From assembly GCA_946902985.2 (NCBI GenBank), contig OX336389.2:1007345441-1007409440 (forward strand): 64,000 nucleotides of DNA. Direction: 5' to 3'. The position numbers and the translations under genes were made by a program. Below, piece after piece: positions 1 to 10,709 of the stretch (its first letter is position 1; each line of letters opens with the position of its first letter). This DNA is from Meconema thalassinum (taxonomy: Eukaryota; Arthropoda; Insecta; Orthoptera; Tettigoniidae). A model generated the notes under the pieces. The model searched no databases. It saw nothing but the letters and a program-made list of their open reading frames with translations, and was not told the origin of the DNA.

Positions 1-232
1 CGGAATCAGTACCTCTGATGAGACGCATTTGAGGCCGCCATGCGCTACGTGGAACAAGAGCCTGAGGCGACGCCAACCGACATCCTGCTCTGCTGACGGT
101 GGCGTGAAATCGCCACGCGGAAACGTAGCAGCTTCATCATACAAAAGACAATCCACCATTTTTTCATGAAGTGTAACATGTTGAAGATTGTTTGGAATGT
201 TTTCAATTTTCGAGGTCCGTATTGACGCGTAC

Positions 233-1203
233 AATATTAAGTATAATGGGTAAAATTTTCGCCGAATCAATACCTTTAAAACTAATTGTAATATTAGTTT
301 ATTATACACATTAGGTACATGTTTCAAGCAAACTATGTGCTCATCTTCAGCCTATACAAATCAACAAATTTTTTTGATCAGCATTTCGAAAACAAAGGTG
401 ATGTTGGTGGTGAAGAAACACAAGAAAATATAATGCCAAGAAGAAAGTAAATCTCTGGCTGAATTTATTTAATATTTTCCTTTGGCGTGCATTACTGCTT
501 TCTTTCCTTTGCTTTTTAATGTTGCGCTGCCCCAGTCTCGGATTTGGATTAACAAGAGATATATGAATGACCTTGGTATGTTGGCATTCCCCATAATCTA
601 ATATAAAATATAAAACTTAGATTAAAAATATTAAAAATATTGGAATCTAGTTCACATTTTATATATATTTTACATCAGGTCTGTGTGGACCAGCTGCGTA
701 TAGCTCATAATTGATGAGGGATCTGTTAGCGTTCTTGTCCTAATTTTAACATGCTATAATGTCGTTGAACTTGGACTTGACGGGGCTATGTTGCACAAAC
801 TATTCTCTTGCGTCATATGGAACCTTGTACTTGGTAAGGCGTGTCAACCATGGTTTGCAGTCGTGGTATTAACTGCTAAAATATGAACAAATATGATAAA
901 ATGGGGAATTTGAGAAGTCGAATGTTTTTGAGAAGAGAGCCTTGATAGAAAAAAATAAATACCTTATGGAAAACTGAACTTACTGGATGATGTAAGTCCT
1001 GTCGTCCACTTAGGATACCTCCGCTGGTTACTGTAATTAATAAATATCTAACATCAGTGTGAGTGAAAAAAGGGGGGATTGTGTGAAAAATGAAAAAGGA
1101 AATATTGTGCTTACCCAATGTATTGCTGTGAGGTTTATGATGTGCGTGCATAGCTGTACTGGTGCGAACTGACAACTGGCTCAGACTGAGTCATGCAGTG
1201 TGC
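233..1203 (-). repeat. Left inverted arm of PLE-C
   Basis: This arm is the reverse complement of 2742-3573. The match runs from the outer words around attaagtataatgggtaaaa to the inner word gagtcatgcagtgtgca. The minus strand of this arm is the sense strand of the terminal repeat and carries the hammerhead motif at 312-354. Confidence 0.85.
312..354 (-). ncRNA. Hammerhead ribozyme motif, left PLE-C arm
   Basis: Read on the minus strand there is a four-base stem I (TAGG with CCTA), the CTGAAGA box (344-350), a stem II formed by GAGCA and TGCTT, the GAAA box (322-325), a minimal two-pair stem III, and a GTA cleavage site. CUGANGA tolerates any base at the N, so CTGAAGA is acceptable. One unpaired T lies between CTGAAGA and stem II, which departs from the textbook core. 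Hammerheads with tiny stem III are established in Penelope-like terminal repeats. Activity is inferred, not shown. Confidence 0.65.
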
Positions 1204-1204
1204 A

Positions 1205-1560
1205 TGTTTCCAAAAAATTCAACACTAAAGTAGCTTACAAAACCAACAATAACAATCACAGAATAATCTTCAACTCCAATAAAGTCAACAAGTCGAACAA
1301 ATATCAGTCATCTGGCATTTACAAACTTAAATGCCAACAATGCAAAGTAGATTACAGTATATTGGACAAACAGGCCGCAGTTTCACCACAAGATATTATG
1401 AGTACGGTATGTCAACGCAATGAAACATAGAAAACTTTCTGCTATGGGTAAACATGTGTCAGAAACCAAGCATAAATTTACGAACATCCAGAGTGACATG
1501 GAGGTCATCCACTACTCTAACAAAGGAGCTTTAATGAACATACTTAAGGGCCTAATTTTT
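1205..1560 (+). pseudogene. GIY-YIG endonuclease remnant of PLE-C
   Basis: The open stretch 1200-1430 reads FNTKVAYKTNNNN and then SGIYKLKCQQC, the start of a Penelope GIY-YIG nuclease domain. After the expected Y-I-G position the frame is disturbed. The C-terminal part continues in another frame to about 1550 (GKHVSETKHKFTNIQSD, then a KGALMNILK tail). In the family this domain nicks target DNA for target-primed reverse transcription. The domain is cut directly against the left inverted arm, and no reverse transcriptase precedes it. It is non-functional. Confidence 0.75.
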
Positions 1561-2741
1561 TTGGTGAAATAAAACTGTTGATTTCGGTGTTAAAACTGAT
1601 GCTATTTCGGTGGGTATTCCGCGAAATAAATTGTCATAATGATCTAAGTTTGATCTGAAATCTTCCTTATAGTATGGGGTAAATCTAACAAATTATGTGA
1701 TAAGGGGGTTATTCAACTTCTTCGCGATGTGTAGAGTATCACCTAATGTTATTTGCCGCTTAGAATTATGTTCATTTCCTTCTTTCTTCCGCTTTTTATG
1801 CGTTTCTAAATCCCTGCAGTGGTTATCGCACGTGTCGTTTCATTCCCACGGAATAAGAACATTGGTGTATTTACACATTAGAATCTTTCTTGCAGCATCA
1901 AATACATATAACCCCTCACTGTTGTTATTCCTCGGCCCTCAAGAAAACTGTTGTGATTTTAGTTTTCTGCATTTTTATGCTTAAATGATGGATGTTTGCC
2001 TATAAAGTTTTATCAGTCGCGAACTCTCACTGCTGTATCTACGACCACAACGCCATTTGATGTAATCGATAGCAGATATAGATTTTTATCGATAGCCTTA
2101 GAGATCGCGGAACTGAATACACGTCCACTTCCGGCACAGCACTATCAATTAAATGAGAAGGAAACCACGACGGTCAATTCCTCAGAAACATTATACGTGT
2201 TTTGGAGAGCTTTTTCGATAATATTTAGCATTTTCATACTAAGTGAAGTATATTTTGTGATTATTTGTGCAATTCGCGCAATAAATCAGATTTCGTGATA
2301 TTTCGCAAGTTCATTTTGCTAAAATACGCTACTTTAAGTACCTAGAAGGCCATATGTATGCAAGAAAGAAGATATTAAAAAAGTTCGCGCGTATTGCTGT
2401 TACCAAAAAATACTGCCCATAAACATACTTCAGCAAATTGAAATAGATAATGCTCAGCGCAACAACCCAATTCATAATCTTAATGAAATTAATTTCGAGG
2501 TTAATATTCTATATGAGATTATCCATACATTCTTCCCTAATCCAAAACCCCCGGATGGACCCTATTTGCAAACAAATGCTCTCCTTAATAATCCTCCCAA
2601 TCCAACGCCAACTATATATCCCCCTTGATGCCCTCGTTTATAAACAAACAAACCAATTCCGCACGAGTCACGCCCATGCCCTCCCACTCCTCCAGTGCCT
2701 GTCCTCCCCTAACCCCCTCCCCTCCCTTTTCCCAACACGCG
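1561..2741. other. Internal spacer of PLE-C, no recognisable gene
   Basis: This stretch lies between the endonuclease remnant and the right arm. It holds only short open frames with no recognisable domain and a pyrimidine-rich run (about 2535-2745) before the right arm. It may include unrelated inserted DNA, but I found no paired ends. Confidence 0.5.
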
Positions 2742-3573
2742 CTGCACACTGCATGACTCATTCTGAGCCAGTTGTCAGTTCGCACCAGTACAGCTATGCA
2801 CGCACATCATAAACCTCACAGCAATACATTGGGTAAGCACAATATTTCCTTTTCGTTTCAATACACATTCCCCCCTTTTTTCACTCACTCTGACGTTAGA
2901 TATTTATTAATTACAGTAACCAGCGGAGGTATCCTAAGTGGACATCAGGACTTACATCATCCAGTAAGTTCAGTTTTCCATAAGGTTTTTTTTTTTTCTA
3001 TCAAGGCTCTTTTCTCAAAAACATTAGACTTCTCAAATTCCCCATTTTATAATATTTTTTCATATTTTCGCAGTTAATACCACGACTGCAAACCATGGCT
3101 GACACGCCTTACCAAGTGCAAAGTTCCATATGACGCAAGAGAATAATTTGTGCAACATAGCCCCGTCAAGTCCAAGTTCAACGACATTATAGCATGTTAA
3201 AATTAGGACAAGAACGCTAACAGATCCCTCATCAATTATGAGCTATACGCAGCTGGTCCACACAGACCTGATTGTAAAATATATATAAAATGTGAACTAG
3301 ATTCCAATATTTTTACTATTTTTAATCTAAGTTTTATATTCCTAATTTTATATTTTATATTAGATTATGGGGAATGCCAACATATCAAGGTCATTCATAT
3401 ATCTCTTGTTAATCCAAATTTTCTTAGATCTAGCATAGTTGATTTGTATAGGCTGAAGATGAGCACATAGTTTGCTTGAAACATGTACCTAATGTGTATA
3501 ATAAACTAATATTACAATTAGTTTTAAAGGTATTGATTGGGCGAAAATTTTACCCATTATACTTAATAGTGTA
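2742..3573 (+). repeat. Right inverted arm of PLE-C
   Basis: This is the reverse complement of the left arm, here with the sense strand on +. It lacks the roughly 150 bases present at 372-535 of the left arm. It contains the hammerhead motif at 3449-3491 and ends near cccattatacttaatag. Confidence 0.85.
3449..3491 (+). ncRNA. Hammerhead ribozyme motif, right PLE-C arm
   Basis: Stem I is TAGG (3449-3452) with CCTA (3488-3491). The CTGAAGA box is at 3453-3459. Stem II is GAGCA (3461-3465) with TGCTT (3473-3477), including one G-U pair. GAAA is at 3478-3481. Stem III is a two-pair A-U, C-G hairpin and the predicted cut is after GTA at 3487. T3460 is unpaired. The copy in the left arm has the same boxes, so both inverted arms keep the motif. 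Confidence 0.65.
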
Positions 3574-3748
3574 ACATGTTACCAGACTTGAGTTGAAACT
3601 TTTATTTTGCCAATATAAATACCTTCTGTAAACACTTTCTTTTAATAAAGTTCATTTTTAACGCCTGGATTCTTTTCAAAATAGTTTTACAGTACAGTAT
3701 TTCCTTTTCCCATATAAATTTCGACAGTCCCGAGTTTTCAATAGTTGG

Positions 3749-4025
3749 AGGTGGTGGCGCAGTGGTCAAGCTGTATGCCTCTCACCAAGGCGGACCGGGT
3801 TCTATTCCCGGTCACTGCATGTGAGATTTTCGATGTGAAATGCCATGTCCTGTGGTTCGGATTCCACGTAAAACGGAGGTCCCGTGGCTTATGATCGCGA
3901 GATTAACGGTCACGTTAAACTACAAGCTTCTTTGCCATGTCCTGTGGTTCGTATTCCACGTAAAAAGGAGGTCCCGTGGCTCATAATCACAAGATTCACG
4001 TAAAACTACAATCTTCCTTCCTTTT
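3749..4025 (+). repeat. tRNA-derived SINE (family 1) with duplicated body
   Basis: A tRNA-like head has an A box around ggtggcgcagtggtcaagc and a B box ggttctattcc. The body word ccatgtcctgtggttcg follows. The body occurs twice in direct order (about 3841-3931 and 3933-4020). A second copy of the family lies at 50226-50411 with a single body. The head would act as an internal RNA polymerase III promoter. Confidence 0.8.
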
Positions 4026-4284
4026 CTTAAAAATCATTGCCACATTGAAACTCATCTCGCCTCATCCCCGGCCCCACATAATATGAAAAATGGTGGTATT
4101 TGAAATATCCTCACTTGTATTGAAAATATATTTTTGCTTTCTAATACCATGATTAGAATCATTGCTGTTAAAAACTCTAGATCATGCAAATGGTGATGGT
4201 TTTTTAAACTATTTTTCCTTCCTGGCTCATGGTTTTTTGCAGGTGTGCAAATGCTACTACTTTGGTTTTCTCCTTTTCTCTATT

Positions 4285-4592
4285 AGGAGGTTTTCAGTTT
4301 GTCAACACGAGTGTACTCACTTAGATTGGGCGGGGAGTTACAATTAATTTTCTAGTCCCTGAAATAAATTACATTAATTATTTATACACTTAATAAAACA
4401 CTTCTAACAATTATTATTATTATTATTATTATTATTAAGTTTATAAATAATTCATAGAATTTATTTCAGCACTAGTAAATAAATTGTAACTCCTAGTCCA
4501 TTCTGATTGGATACGCTCGTGATGACCATCTGAAAAACTTCTAATTATAAATTACATAAGCAACCCTGAAAAATGGCTTCTAATATTTCAAT
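4285..4592. repeat. Inverted pair of PLE-A type termini around a TTA microsatellite
   Basis: The left part (cagtttgtcaacacgag onward) and the right part (ending gaaaaatggcttctaat) are diverged reverse complements of each other, with a (TTA)n run at about 4410-4437 between them. Both match the terminal sequence of the Penelope insertion at 33201-44539, including gtcaacacg and cctgaaataaatta. This looks like a miniature foldback relic of that family. Confidence 0.65.
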
Positions 4593-5263
4593 GTTCTCCT
4601 TTTCTCTCTTTCTGACTGTAGGTCCTTTTACATTTGGTATCCTCTTCTTTCAAGGACTAGGCCTTTCTTTATTATTGTTATATGGCTGGTAACTTTGCAG
4701 TGAGTTTTAACTTTTCCTTCTTATCAAGGGATTAATATTAACTTGCAATATACCAATGCAGAATGAAAAGTAAATTCAGATATCCTGTTAAAAATTAAAA
4801 TAAATTCCTTAGCAGGTGATTTGTTCTTCAATTTGTAATCTGAATTTCCTTGGCTTATAATCACTATTTATGTAGTGTAATTGTTTTTTTGAGCGTCACT
4901 TACCTCCGTCCAGGTATATTTCCCAAAAAACAGTGTTGTAGATTATGCATGTTTTAATTGTAACAGTCTTACCTTTGCAGCACTTCAAGGACAGTTTTGG
5001 CAAGACTTATTTTCCATCCATTTTAGTTGTTGCTCCTCCGTCCTTACTACTCTCAGCTGTTGGAAACTTATCTCTTGAATGAGGATTGTAATGATCAGAT
5101 ATCAATTATATGTGCTAAGCAATATGGGGATATTTGTAAGGAAAGAATCAATTCCCCAAGAATAAATTTCCTCAGTTATTTAACCTACCTACCATCTGTA
5201 AGTTGATGTGGCTTGGGTTTATATTAAGCTTCATCAACAGTAAAATAAACTCATAAGTAGATT
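4593..5263 (+). other. Intergenic or intronic sequence without recognised features
   Basis: The stretch is AT-rich with no open frame of note and no paired repeats that I could see. It is the sequence immediately 5' of candidate exon 1, so a promoter or 5' untranslated exon could lie here, but nothing in it identifies one. Confidence 0.4.
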
Positions 5264-5275
5264 ATGACCATCACT

Positions 5276-5333
5276 ATGGCGGAAGAGTATGGTCCTTCGG
5301 GAGGCGGAAAGGACTATGGAAAGCACACATCAG
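5276..5333 (+). CDS. Candidate coding exon 1 of a host gene (unrecognised protein)
   Basis: ATG at 5276 opens MAEEYGPSGGGKDYGKHTS and runs to CAG followed by a gttaat splice donor at 5334. One base of a split codon is left over, which fits the phase of the exon at 15458. An in-frame ATG at 5264 would add MTIT; an in-frame TAG precedes it (5258-5260), so either ATG could be the start, or 5261 could follow a splice acceptor. The Gly- and Lys-rich peptide matches no family I know. The evidence is splice-phase consistency over three exons, not homology. Intron 1 (5334-15457) holds hAT, LINE, MITE and Tc1 DNA. Confidence 0.5.
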
Positions 5334-5389
5334 GTTAATTTATTATTATTATTATTATTATTTAGAGAAATATAGAAATGACTTAGTGA

Positions 5390-5870
5390 ATAACTCCCCT
5401 TGTAGTGGTCATGTCTTGGAAATGAATCTGAATCTCCTGCTGTCTAGGTAGGCTTGCTAAGCCACTTAGGTCATTTCAGCTCATGCCATGAACGAGTTAA
5501 TTTCAGTCTTAGATTCTGCCTTGTAGTGACTTCCTGAGTGCCAGAGGAGCCGCCACCATTATTACAAACTACACCAGACTCACGTGTGCGCCAAAGTCGA
5601 AATTTGATTTGGGTTTACTAGTAGGTTAGAAATGACTAGTGAATAGTTTCTCTGGGAGCGGTCATATCTGTAAGACTTGAAAATGATACTGCAGACTAGA
5701 GTTGAACCTAAATCTCCTGCTAAGCAACTTGCACCATTGTGTCTCTTGCCTCAGATAGTCTCATTTCGAAGTTTTGAATGTCGAGCACCTAGTGGTGACT
5801 CGATTATTATCATTATTATAGCCTCAAAAGACATCTCGGACCTACCTGAATATAGAATGGTCAAAGCTCA
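5390..5870 (+). repeat. Partial direct duplication of about 330-bp period
   Basis: Words around 5368-5450 (tagaaatgactta, gtggtcatgtct, gaatctcctgct) recur with changes around 5628-5720 (tagaaatgactag, gcggtcatatct, aaatctcctgct). No tRNA-like head or terminal repeat was found, so this is an unclassified duplicated unit. A (TTA)n run lies at about 5340-5362. Confidence 0.45.
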
Positions 5871-5890
5871 CTTAACTTGAAACATGTCCT

Positions 5891-5983
5891 TTGTACTTGT
5901 ACACTTGGGTCCAACCTTAGGACTTGTACACTTGGGTCCAACCTTAGGACTTAGATACTTGGGTCCAACGTTAGGACTTTAAT
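5891..5983 (+). repeat. Three-copy minisatellite, about 27-bp unit
   Basis: Three head-to-tail copies share cttgggtccaac and ttaggactt. The third copy has two or three changes (agatacttgg, aacgttagg). Confidence 0.85.
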
Positions 5984-6150
5984 ATGTTGGAAGTACCGAT
6001 ATGTCTGTCCCTCATTATTTTTGTTCTCGTCACTAATTGGCCAAATTTGAAATTAGCCACGGTATGTTCCAAGTTTGACTCAGTTTCTTTGGAGTCATCA
6101 TTATTTGATTGAGATTTGTCAAGTTCAACCAATACTCAATATCCCATATC

Positions 6151-8880
6151 CATACCTGCCAACCCTTCCGATTTATTCGGAAACTTTCCGATTTTTCACC
6201 TCGTCTTCCGATCTTCTTAATTACTATTATTTCTTCCGAATTTCAGTCCCCAGTGATATATTGTAAAAGAAAAAGGAACTGCAAATAATTTCTATTCACA
6301 AGGAGATTCTCTCGTAAGTCGTAATTGCTTTTGTGATTTGCGTAACCTTGTTTTTTGTGTAAGTTTTTGTAAGTTCATCGCTTGGCAGTGAGCTCTATAG
6401 CCGCGATCTCGGAATGGTGAGTCAGCTGATCGGCCTACCGCATACTGATTGGTGGTATTTCACGGACAAATAGACGTCAAGCCTACGCTGATTAGTCGAG
6501 GCTGGCCACGTGACTGCAGAATGGGTGAAACCTTGTATGCTACGCGCGGCAATTGTGACTTCCTCCGTTTGACGCCACGTGTTTATACTCTGCTAGCGTC
6601 ACGTTTAGTGCAATTAATTGAAGTATTAATGTGTGCGTCGGTAGATAATTATTTCAACGAGTTGTGTCGATGATGGTTCCGTGTCGTGTGTTCTAAGTTT
6701 TTCTAGTCACATTATGGCGACAAAACCTCATAAACGTTATCTCCAAGTGTTCAAAGAAAGCTATAAAACTGAATTTCCATTCATTTTACCATCTAGTAGA
6801 GGAAACCATTTTGCTCTTTGTTCCGTGTGTCGTTGCGATATAAATATATCTCATGGTGGAAAAACTGACAGTGTAACTCACAGCAACACTTCAAAACACA
6901 AGGACAGTGCTAGTTGTTTACAGAAGAACAAAAAATTAGGTACGTTTTTTGTTCACGGGAATGAAGACGATGCTGCCATTCGAGCAGAATGTTTGTTCAC
7001 GGCGTTCGTCGTAGAACATAACCTCTCATTATCATGTTCCGATCACGCGGGACAATTGTTTAGAAAAATGTTCCCGGATTCGGAAATTGCGAAGAAATAT
7101 GCCTGTGGCAGGACAAAAACATCCGCCATTGTTCATGAAATGGCACGTGACGCCGATTCAAAAATTATTAATATTTTAAAATGTGGGCCTTTTGCGATCT
7201 CCACTGATGGTAGCAATGATAGAGATAGTAAGCTGTATCCTGTCGTCGTGTCATTTTTCAACAAAGAATCGAAGATGATTGAAAATCGTTTGCTATCCAT
7301 GGAAAATTTGGAAGGTGACTCGACTGGTGCTAACATTGGTAATTTGCTTCTGCGTCTTCTGGAAAGACATGCCATTCCAATGGCAAACTGTATAGCTTTT
7401 AGTGCAGACAATGCCCCTGTTATGATAGGGAGGAAAAATGGTGTTGCTGCGAAATTAATAGAGCAGTGTAAAAACATTATTGTTGTAGGATGCCCATGCC
7501 ATTTAATTCATCTGGCTGCTGAGAAAGGTGCTGATTCCCTTCCTGTGAAAATTGATGAGATAATGATTGATATTTATTATTATTTAAACAAAAGCTGCAA
7601 GAGGAAAGATCATCTGAAGTTATATCAAGCTCTTTACCAAACTGATGTTAGGAAAATACTGAAGCATGTGTGCACGCGTTGGTTGTCCTTGGGTAAATGC
7701 TTAGAAAGACTGATTTCACAGTGGAAGCCACTGCTGAGTTTTTTTTAAGGATGAGGTGAACCAATCCTCTGGCACAAAAACATCTCTCAAGTATTTCCTT
7801 ATTCCCAAAGTAAAGGCACATGAAGATAAGCCTTCAGAAGTGGAATTTGGTGTTAGTGTGAACAACAGAGTACAAGATCAAGCACGTGTTATCATTGGCA
7901 AAAGGAAGTTGGAGAGCAGTTCTTCTTCTCCGTCTGTAAGGAAAAAAGTGACGGAACCAAGTCAATCTGTTGGTATTTCAAGACAGGAGAGACTATTTCT
8001 TTTACTCTCATCTAAGTTAAATGAGGCATTTTGCTTGTTTCTGGCATTTACCATCCCTACATTTGAAAAATATAACAAATTTCTTCAATCGCAAGCACCT
8101 CACATCCATGTCCTAAGATCCATACTGATTGATTTGTTGACGGAAATTCTCTGTAGGTTTGTTAAGCCAGTGGCCATCAAGAAATATTGCACAATTTTAG
8201 AAGTGGTCTATCACACAAGAGAGAATCAGAAAGCTGATGATGATTTGGTAATTGGTTCAACAACATCTAGTTGTGTAGAAAATCTGGCTTCTGAGGACAA
8301 GGTCTTTTATTTGCACGTCAGGAACTACTTCACTGCAGCCTCTGATTATATTATTCATAAATTTAATTTGGACAGTGAGTTTTCTGTTAATGCTCAAGTG
8401 GCACTTTGTCTACTGCTTCCTTTAGTGCCGTGAAGTATTATATCTCTAAGTTTCCAATTATGTTGCCAAAAAAAGACGGTGAAGATGAGCACCAAGCAAT
8501 GGATGCATTACAATGCCAGTTTTGTGCTCTCCAAATGGAGGATTTGCCATCTTCTATTGTGGAAGGAAAAAGAGCAGATTGTTCTTGGTCTGCTATAGGG
8601 GATATACGAGGTGGAGATGGGTGTCTGAAATATGACAGACTAGCTAGAGTAATGCTGTCAATATTAACAATCCCACACAGCAACGTTGAATGTGAGAGAT
8701 TGTTTAGTCAGGTGAAGAAGACAAGGACACAATTCCGATCATCTCTGAATGACGAAAACCTCAACAAACTGTTAGTGGTTAAATCAAGCCTAAGTGGAAA
8801 TTACTACGAGCAGCAGTATGACAGGGCATTTTTGAAGAGAGCAAAGTCGGCTACAAGGTCTGCATTAAATCAGTAAGCAG
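6151..8880 (+). mobile_element. hAT-type DNA transposon, right end not found
   Basis: A broken hAT-like transposase (6714-8876) sits behind about 560 bases of leader. The leader begins with a cctgccaaccc word followed by repeated ttccgat motifs (6151-6245), which resembles hAT termini, but no matching inverted repeat was found downstream. The 3' end may therefore be deleted or too decayed to see. No 8-bp target duplication could be assigned. Confidence 0.6.
6714..8876 (+). pseudogene. hAT-family transposase, two frameshifts
   Basis: The first part (ATG 6714 to 7748) has a BED-like zinc finger, C-x2-C (CSVCRCD) with a distal H-x5-H (HSNTSKH), and then an RNase-H-like region with FAISTDGSND and SADNAPVM, and later CPCHLIHL. 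A run of eight T at 7739-7746 marks the first frameshift. The second part (7756-8433) is the helical insertion region. A second frameshift near 8420 leads to the C-terminal dimerisation segment (8406-8876) with IPHSNVECERLFSQVKK, the most diagnostic hAT motif. The order and length of about 700 residues fit a nearly complete transposase that can no longer be made as one chain. Confidence 0.85.
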
Positions 8881-9114
8881 TCTCAAGATTACCATCCACG
8901 TATATACATCACCTAATCATAATTAGGTAAGTTGTCCATGGTAGCCTAATTAACTTTAGTTTGACAAAACTTGAATATGTGGTAGCGAATGCGAAGTGTA
9001 TTCCATCATAATGATTGTATGCATTTTCTTTAAGCACACAATTGTGTTCTCTTACGTTTAAATATTTGCCATACATACTACTCGATGATTGTTTACATTA
9101 AACATACAAGGTTA

Positions 9115-9205
9115 AAATCGTACTGCCCAGTGTGGAATTGAGCCTGGGATCCCTAAGACAGGAAGCACACTAACCATTTAACCACAGTACTGGACATTCT
9201 GAAAT
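9115..9205 (-). repeat. tRNA-derived SINE head (minus strand)
   Basis: On the minus strand the sequence reads tggttaaatggttag (A box) and ggctcaattcc (B box), the layout of a tRNA-derived promoter. No cloverleaf with a full acceptor stem is evident, so it is a SINE head rather than a functional tRNA gene. Confidence 0.6.
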
Positions 9206-9304
9206 AGCGTAGACAAAAGTATCAATCTGGTGTTAAGTGTCTGTGATCTATTTTAAACCATCTGTCGAGGAAATAAGTCTTCCGTTTGTTATACCTTGTG
9301 ATTT

Positions 9305-9779
9305 GTGGTTGATGTGATTAAGAAAGTGATGTACAAGACCTATTACTTACCAATAATGATGTATGGAGCAGAAACTTGGCCGATGACGAGGAGAGATGAA
9401 AGTAGAATACAGGCAGCCGAAATGAAATTCCTGAGGAGTATAGTACAGAAGACTAGGATATATAGAGTGAGAAATGAAGATATTCGAAAGGAAGTGAATG
9501 TGCAGGAGCTGAATGATAAGCTGGAGCAGAATAGATTGAGATGGTATGGACATATGAAAAGGATGAATGATTAAAGAATGCCAAAACAAGTTATGGAGAG
9601 AGAGGACGAGGAAGACCTAGAGTACGGTGGATGGATTTTGTGAAGGACAGCGTGAGTGAACGAAACCTGAAGTGGAGTTCAGTGGTTGAGGAAGGTTGGT
9701 GGACAGACAGAGTAAAGTGGAGGGGTGTCATGTTTGCTCCGACCTGGCTTAGGCTGGAAAACGGAAATTGATGATGATG
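9305..9779 (+). pseudogene. 3' end of a LINE reverse transcriptase ORF (RTE-like family)
   Basis: The stretch 9305-9574 encodes the region after the RT palm: YKTYYLPIMMYGAETW, QAAEMKFLRS and RLRWYGHMKRM. The remainder continues after a stop with GRGRPRVRWMDF and a C-terminal WRGVMFAPTW. It ends in tgatgatgg, the simple-repeat tail of this LINE family. The longer LINE at 16465-19745 has the same C-terminal motifs in the same order, so both belong to one family. It is 5' truncated, the usual state of a dead LINE insertion. Confidence 0.8.
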
Positions 9780-9792
9780 GATTTGTAAACAT

Positions 9793-9850
9793 TTTAGAAG
9801 CCATTTTTCAGTGTTGCCTTCATAATCTAGTAAAAGAATTCTTTTACAAC
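9793..9850 (+). repeat. Fragment of PLE-A terminus
   Basis: The word gaagccatttttcagtgttg matches the outer end of the Penelope insertion beginning at 33201. The match fades after about 50 bases. Confidence 0.6.
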
Positions 9851-9856
9851 ATGGGT

Positions 9857-10461
9857 TTGAGTAACTTACATTCACAAGTGATAAATCAACACTAATAAAT
9901 GCCTCACTATGAATATGTTGCCATTTAAAGCTTAAAACTGAGTTTTAAAAAAATGATTGGAACTCCAGCCTACATTTGTGTTGTTTCTTGCCACACACGT
10001 GAGGGAAAGTTTTTGTAATATCTTTGCCTTCGTAGGTAGAAAATTTAGATTTAGAGTTCATATACTGTCATATAGACAGACACTCGATCATGATGTTTTT
10101 GACCGTAGAATGGCATTGCTATATTATTTAATTGTGGGTGGTAAATAATGGTATAGTAGCTTACTTCCTTGCGAAGGATCCCAGCAAATTGCTTTATTGT
10201 CTGCATGATGTACCAGTTGTGAGCCACTGTAATCTGTAATAAGATATTTGGAAAGAAAATATCTAGAAATGCAGTAGGCAAAAGCTCAAGTTGAAATATG
10301 AAGGGAAAAAATTACAGCTTCGGCTTACAGTTCAAAATAAAGTACCAAACACTTTCGTTACTCATTATTAGGGTTAGATTGTTTATGACCTAAAAGGAAG
10401 TGAGAAATATGCAAGCAAATATGACCTTAATATAGCTAAATGTTACCCAAAGTGACAAAAT
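9857..10461. other. No recognised features
   Basis: AT-rich sequence with short open frames only. No terminal repeats, tRNA-like heads or conserved protein segments were seen. Confidence 0.4.
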
Positions 10462-10709
10462 ATGGCCAGCCAAATACAGTACGTGCATATTTTGCTATAT
10501 TTTTTAAATATTGAATTATGCTATTTTAATGTTATAAGTTACTACAAATTAACTTTTTTCTGCATAATGTTTGAAGTTGTTGTTTGAGTCTTCAGTCTTT
10601 TGACTGGTTTGATGCAGCTTTCCATGCCTCCCTGTCCTGAGCTATTCGTTTCATCTCTACATAACTCCGACACCCTACATCCGAGGCAATCTGTTTAACA
10701 TATTCTAAC
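10462..10709 (+). repeat. Direct duplication, copy 1
   Basis: About 245 bases from tatggccagccaaatacag to gtttaacatattcta recur at 12039-12297. The unit includes the last 130 bases of the adjacent minus-strand LINE and its 3' flank. The second copy has about 14 extra bases (ttattaccacaaaa). Confidence 0.85.

Larger units (their letters stand above)
233..3573 (+). mobile_element. PLE-C, foldback Penelope-like element
   Basis: Two long inverted arms (233-1203 and 2742-3573) face each other around an internal segment that holds a degraded GIY-YIG endonuclease on the + strand. Long terminal repeats in inverted orientation plus a GIY-YIG domain are known for Penelope-like elements. The arms match almost base for base over most of their length. 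The left arm has about 150 extra bases near 372-535. No target duplication is obvious: the left flank ends in gcgtac and the right flank begins gtaacatg. The reverse transcriptase is absent, so this copy is 5' truncated and cannot move by itself. Confidence 0.75.

Noticed and set aside
160..3590. gtgtaacatg at 172-181 and 3570-3579 as target duplication of PLE-C
   Set aside because: The left copy lies about 50 bases outside the arm end while the right copy abuts it, so they cannot be a simple duplication pair.
3749..3820. Functional tRNA genes at the A-box and B-box matches (also 9115, 21668, 22159, 50990, 61790)
   Set aside because: Heads lack a paired acceptor stem and clear anticodon arm and are joined to shared SINE bodies, so they are SINE promoters.
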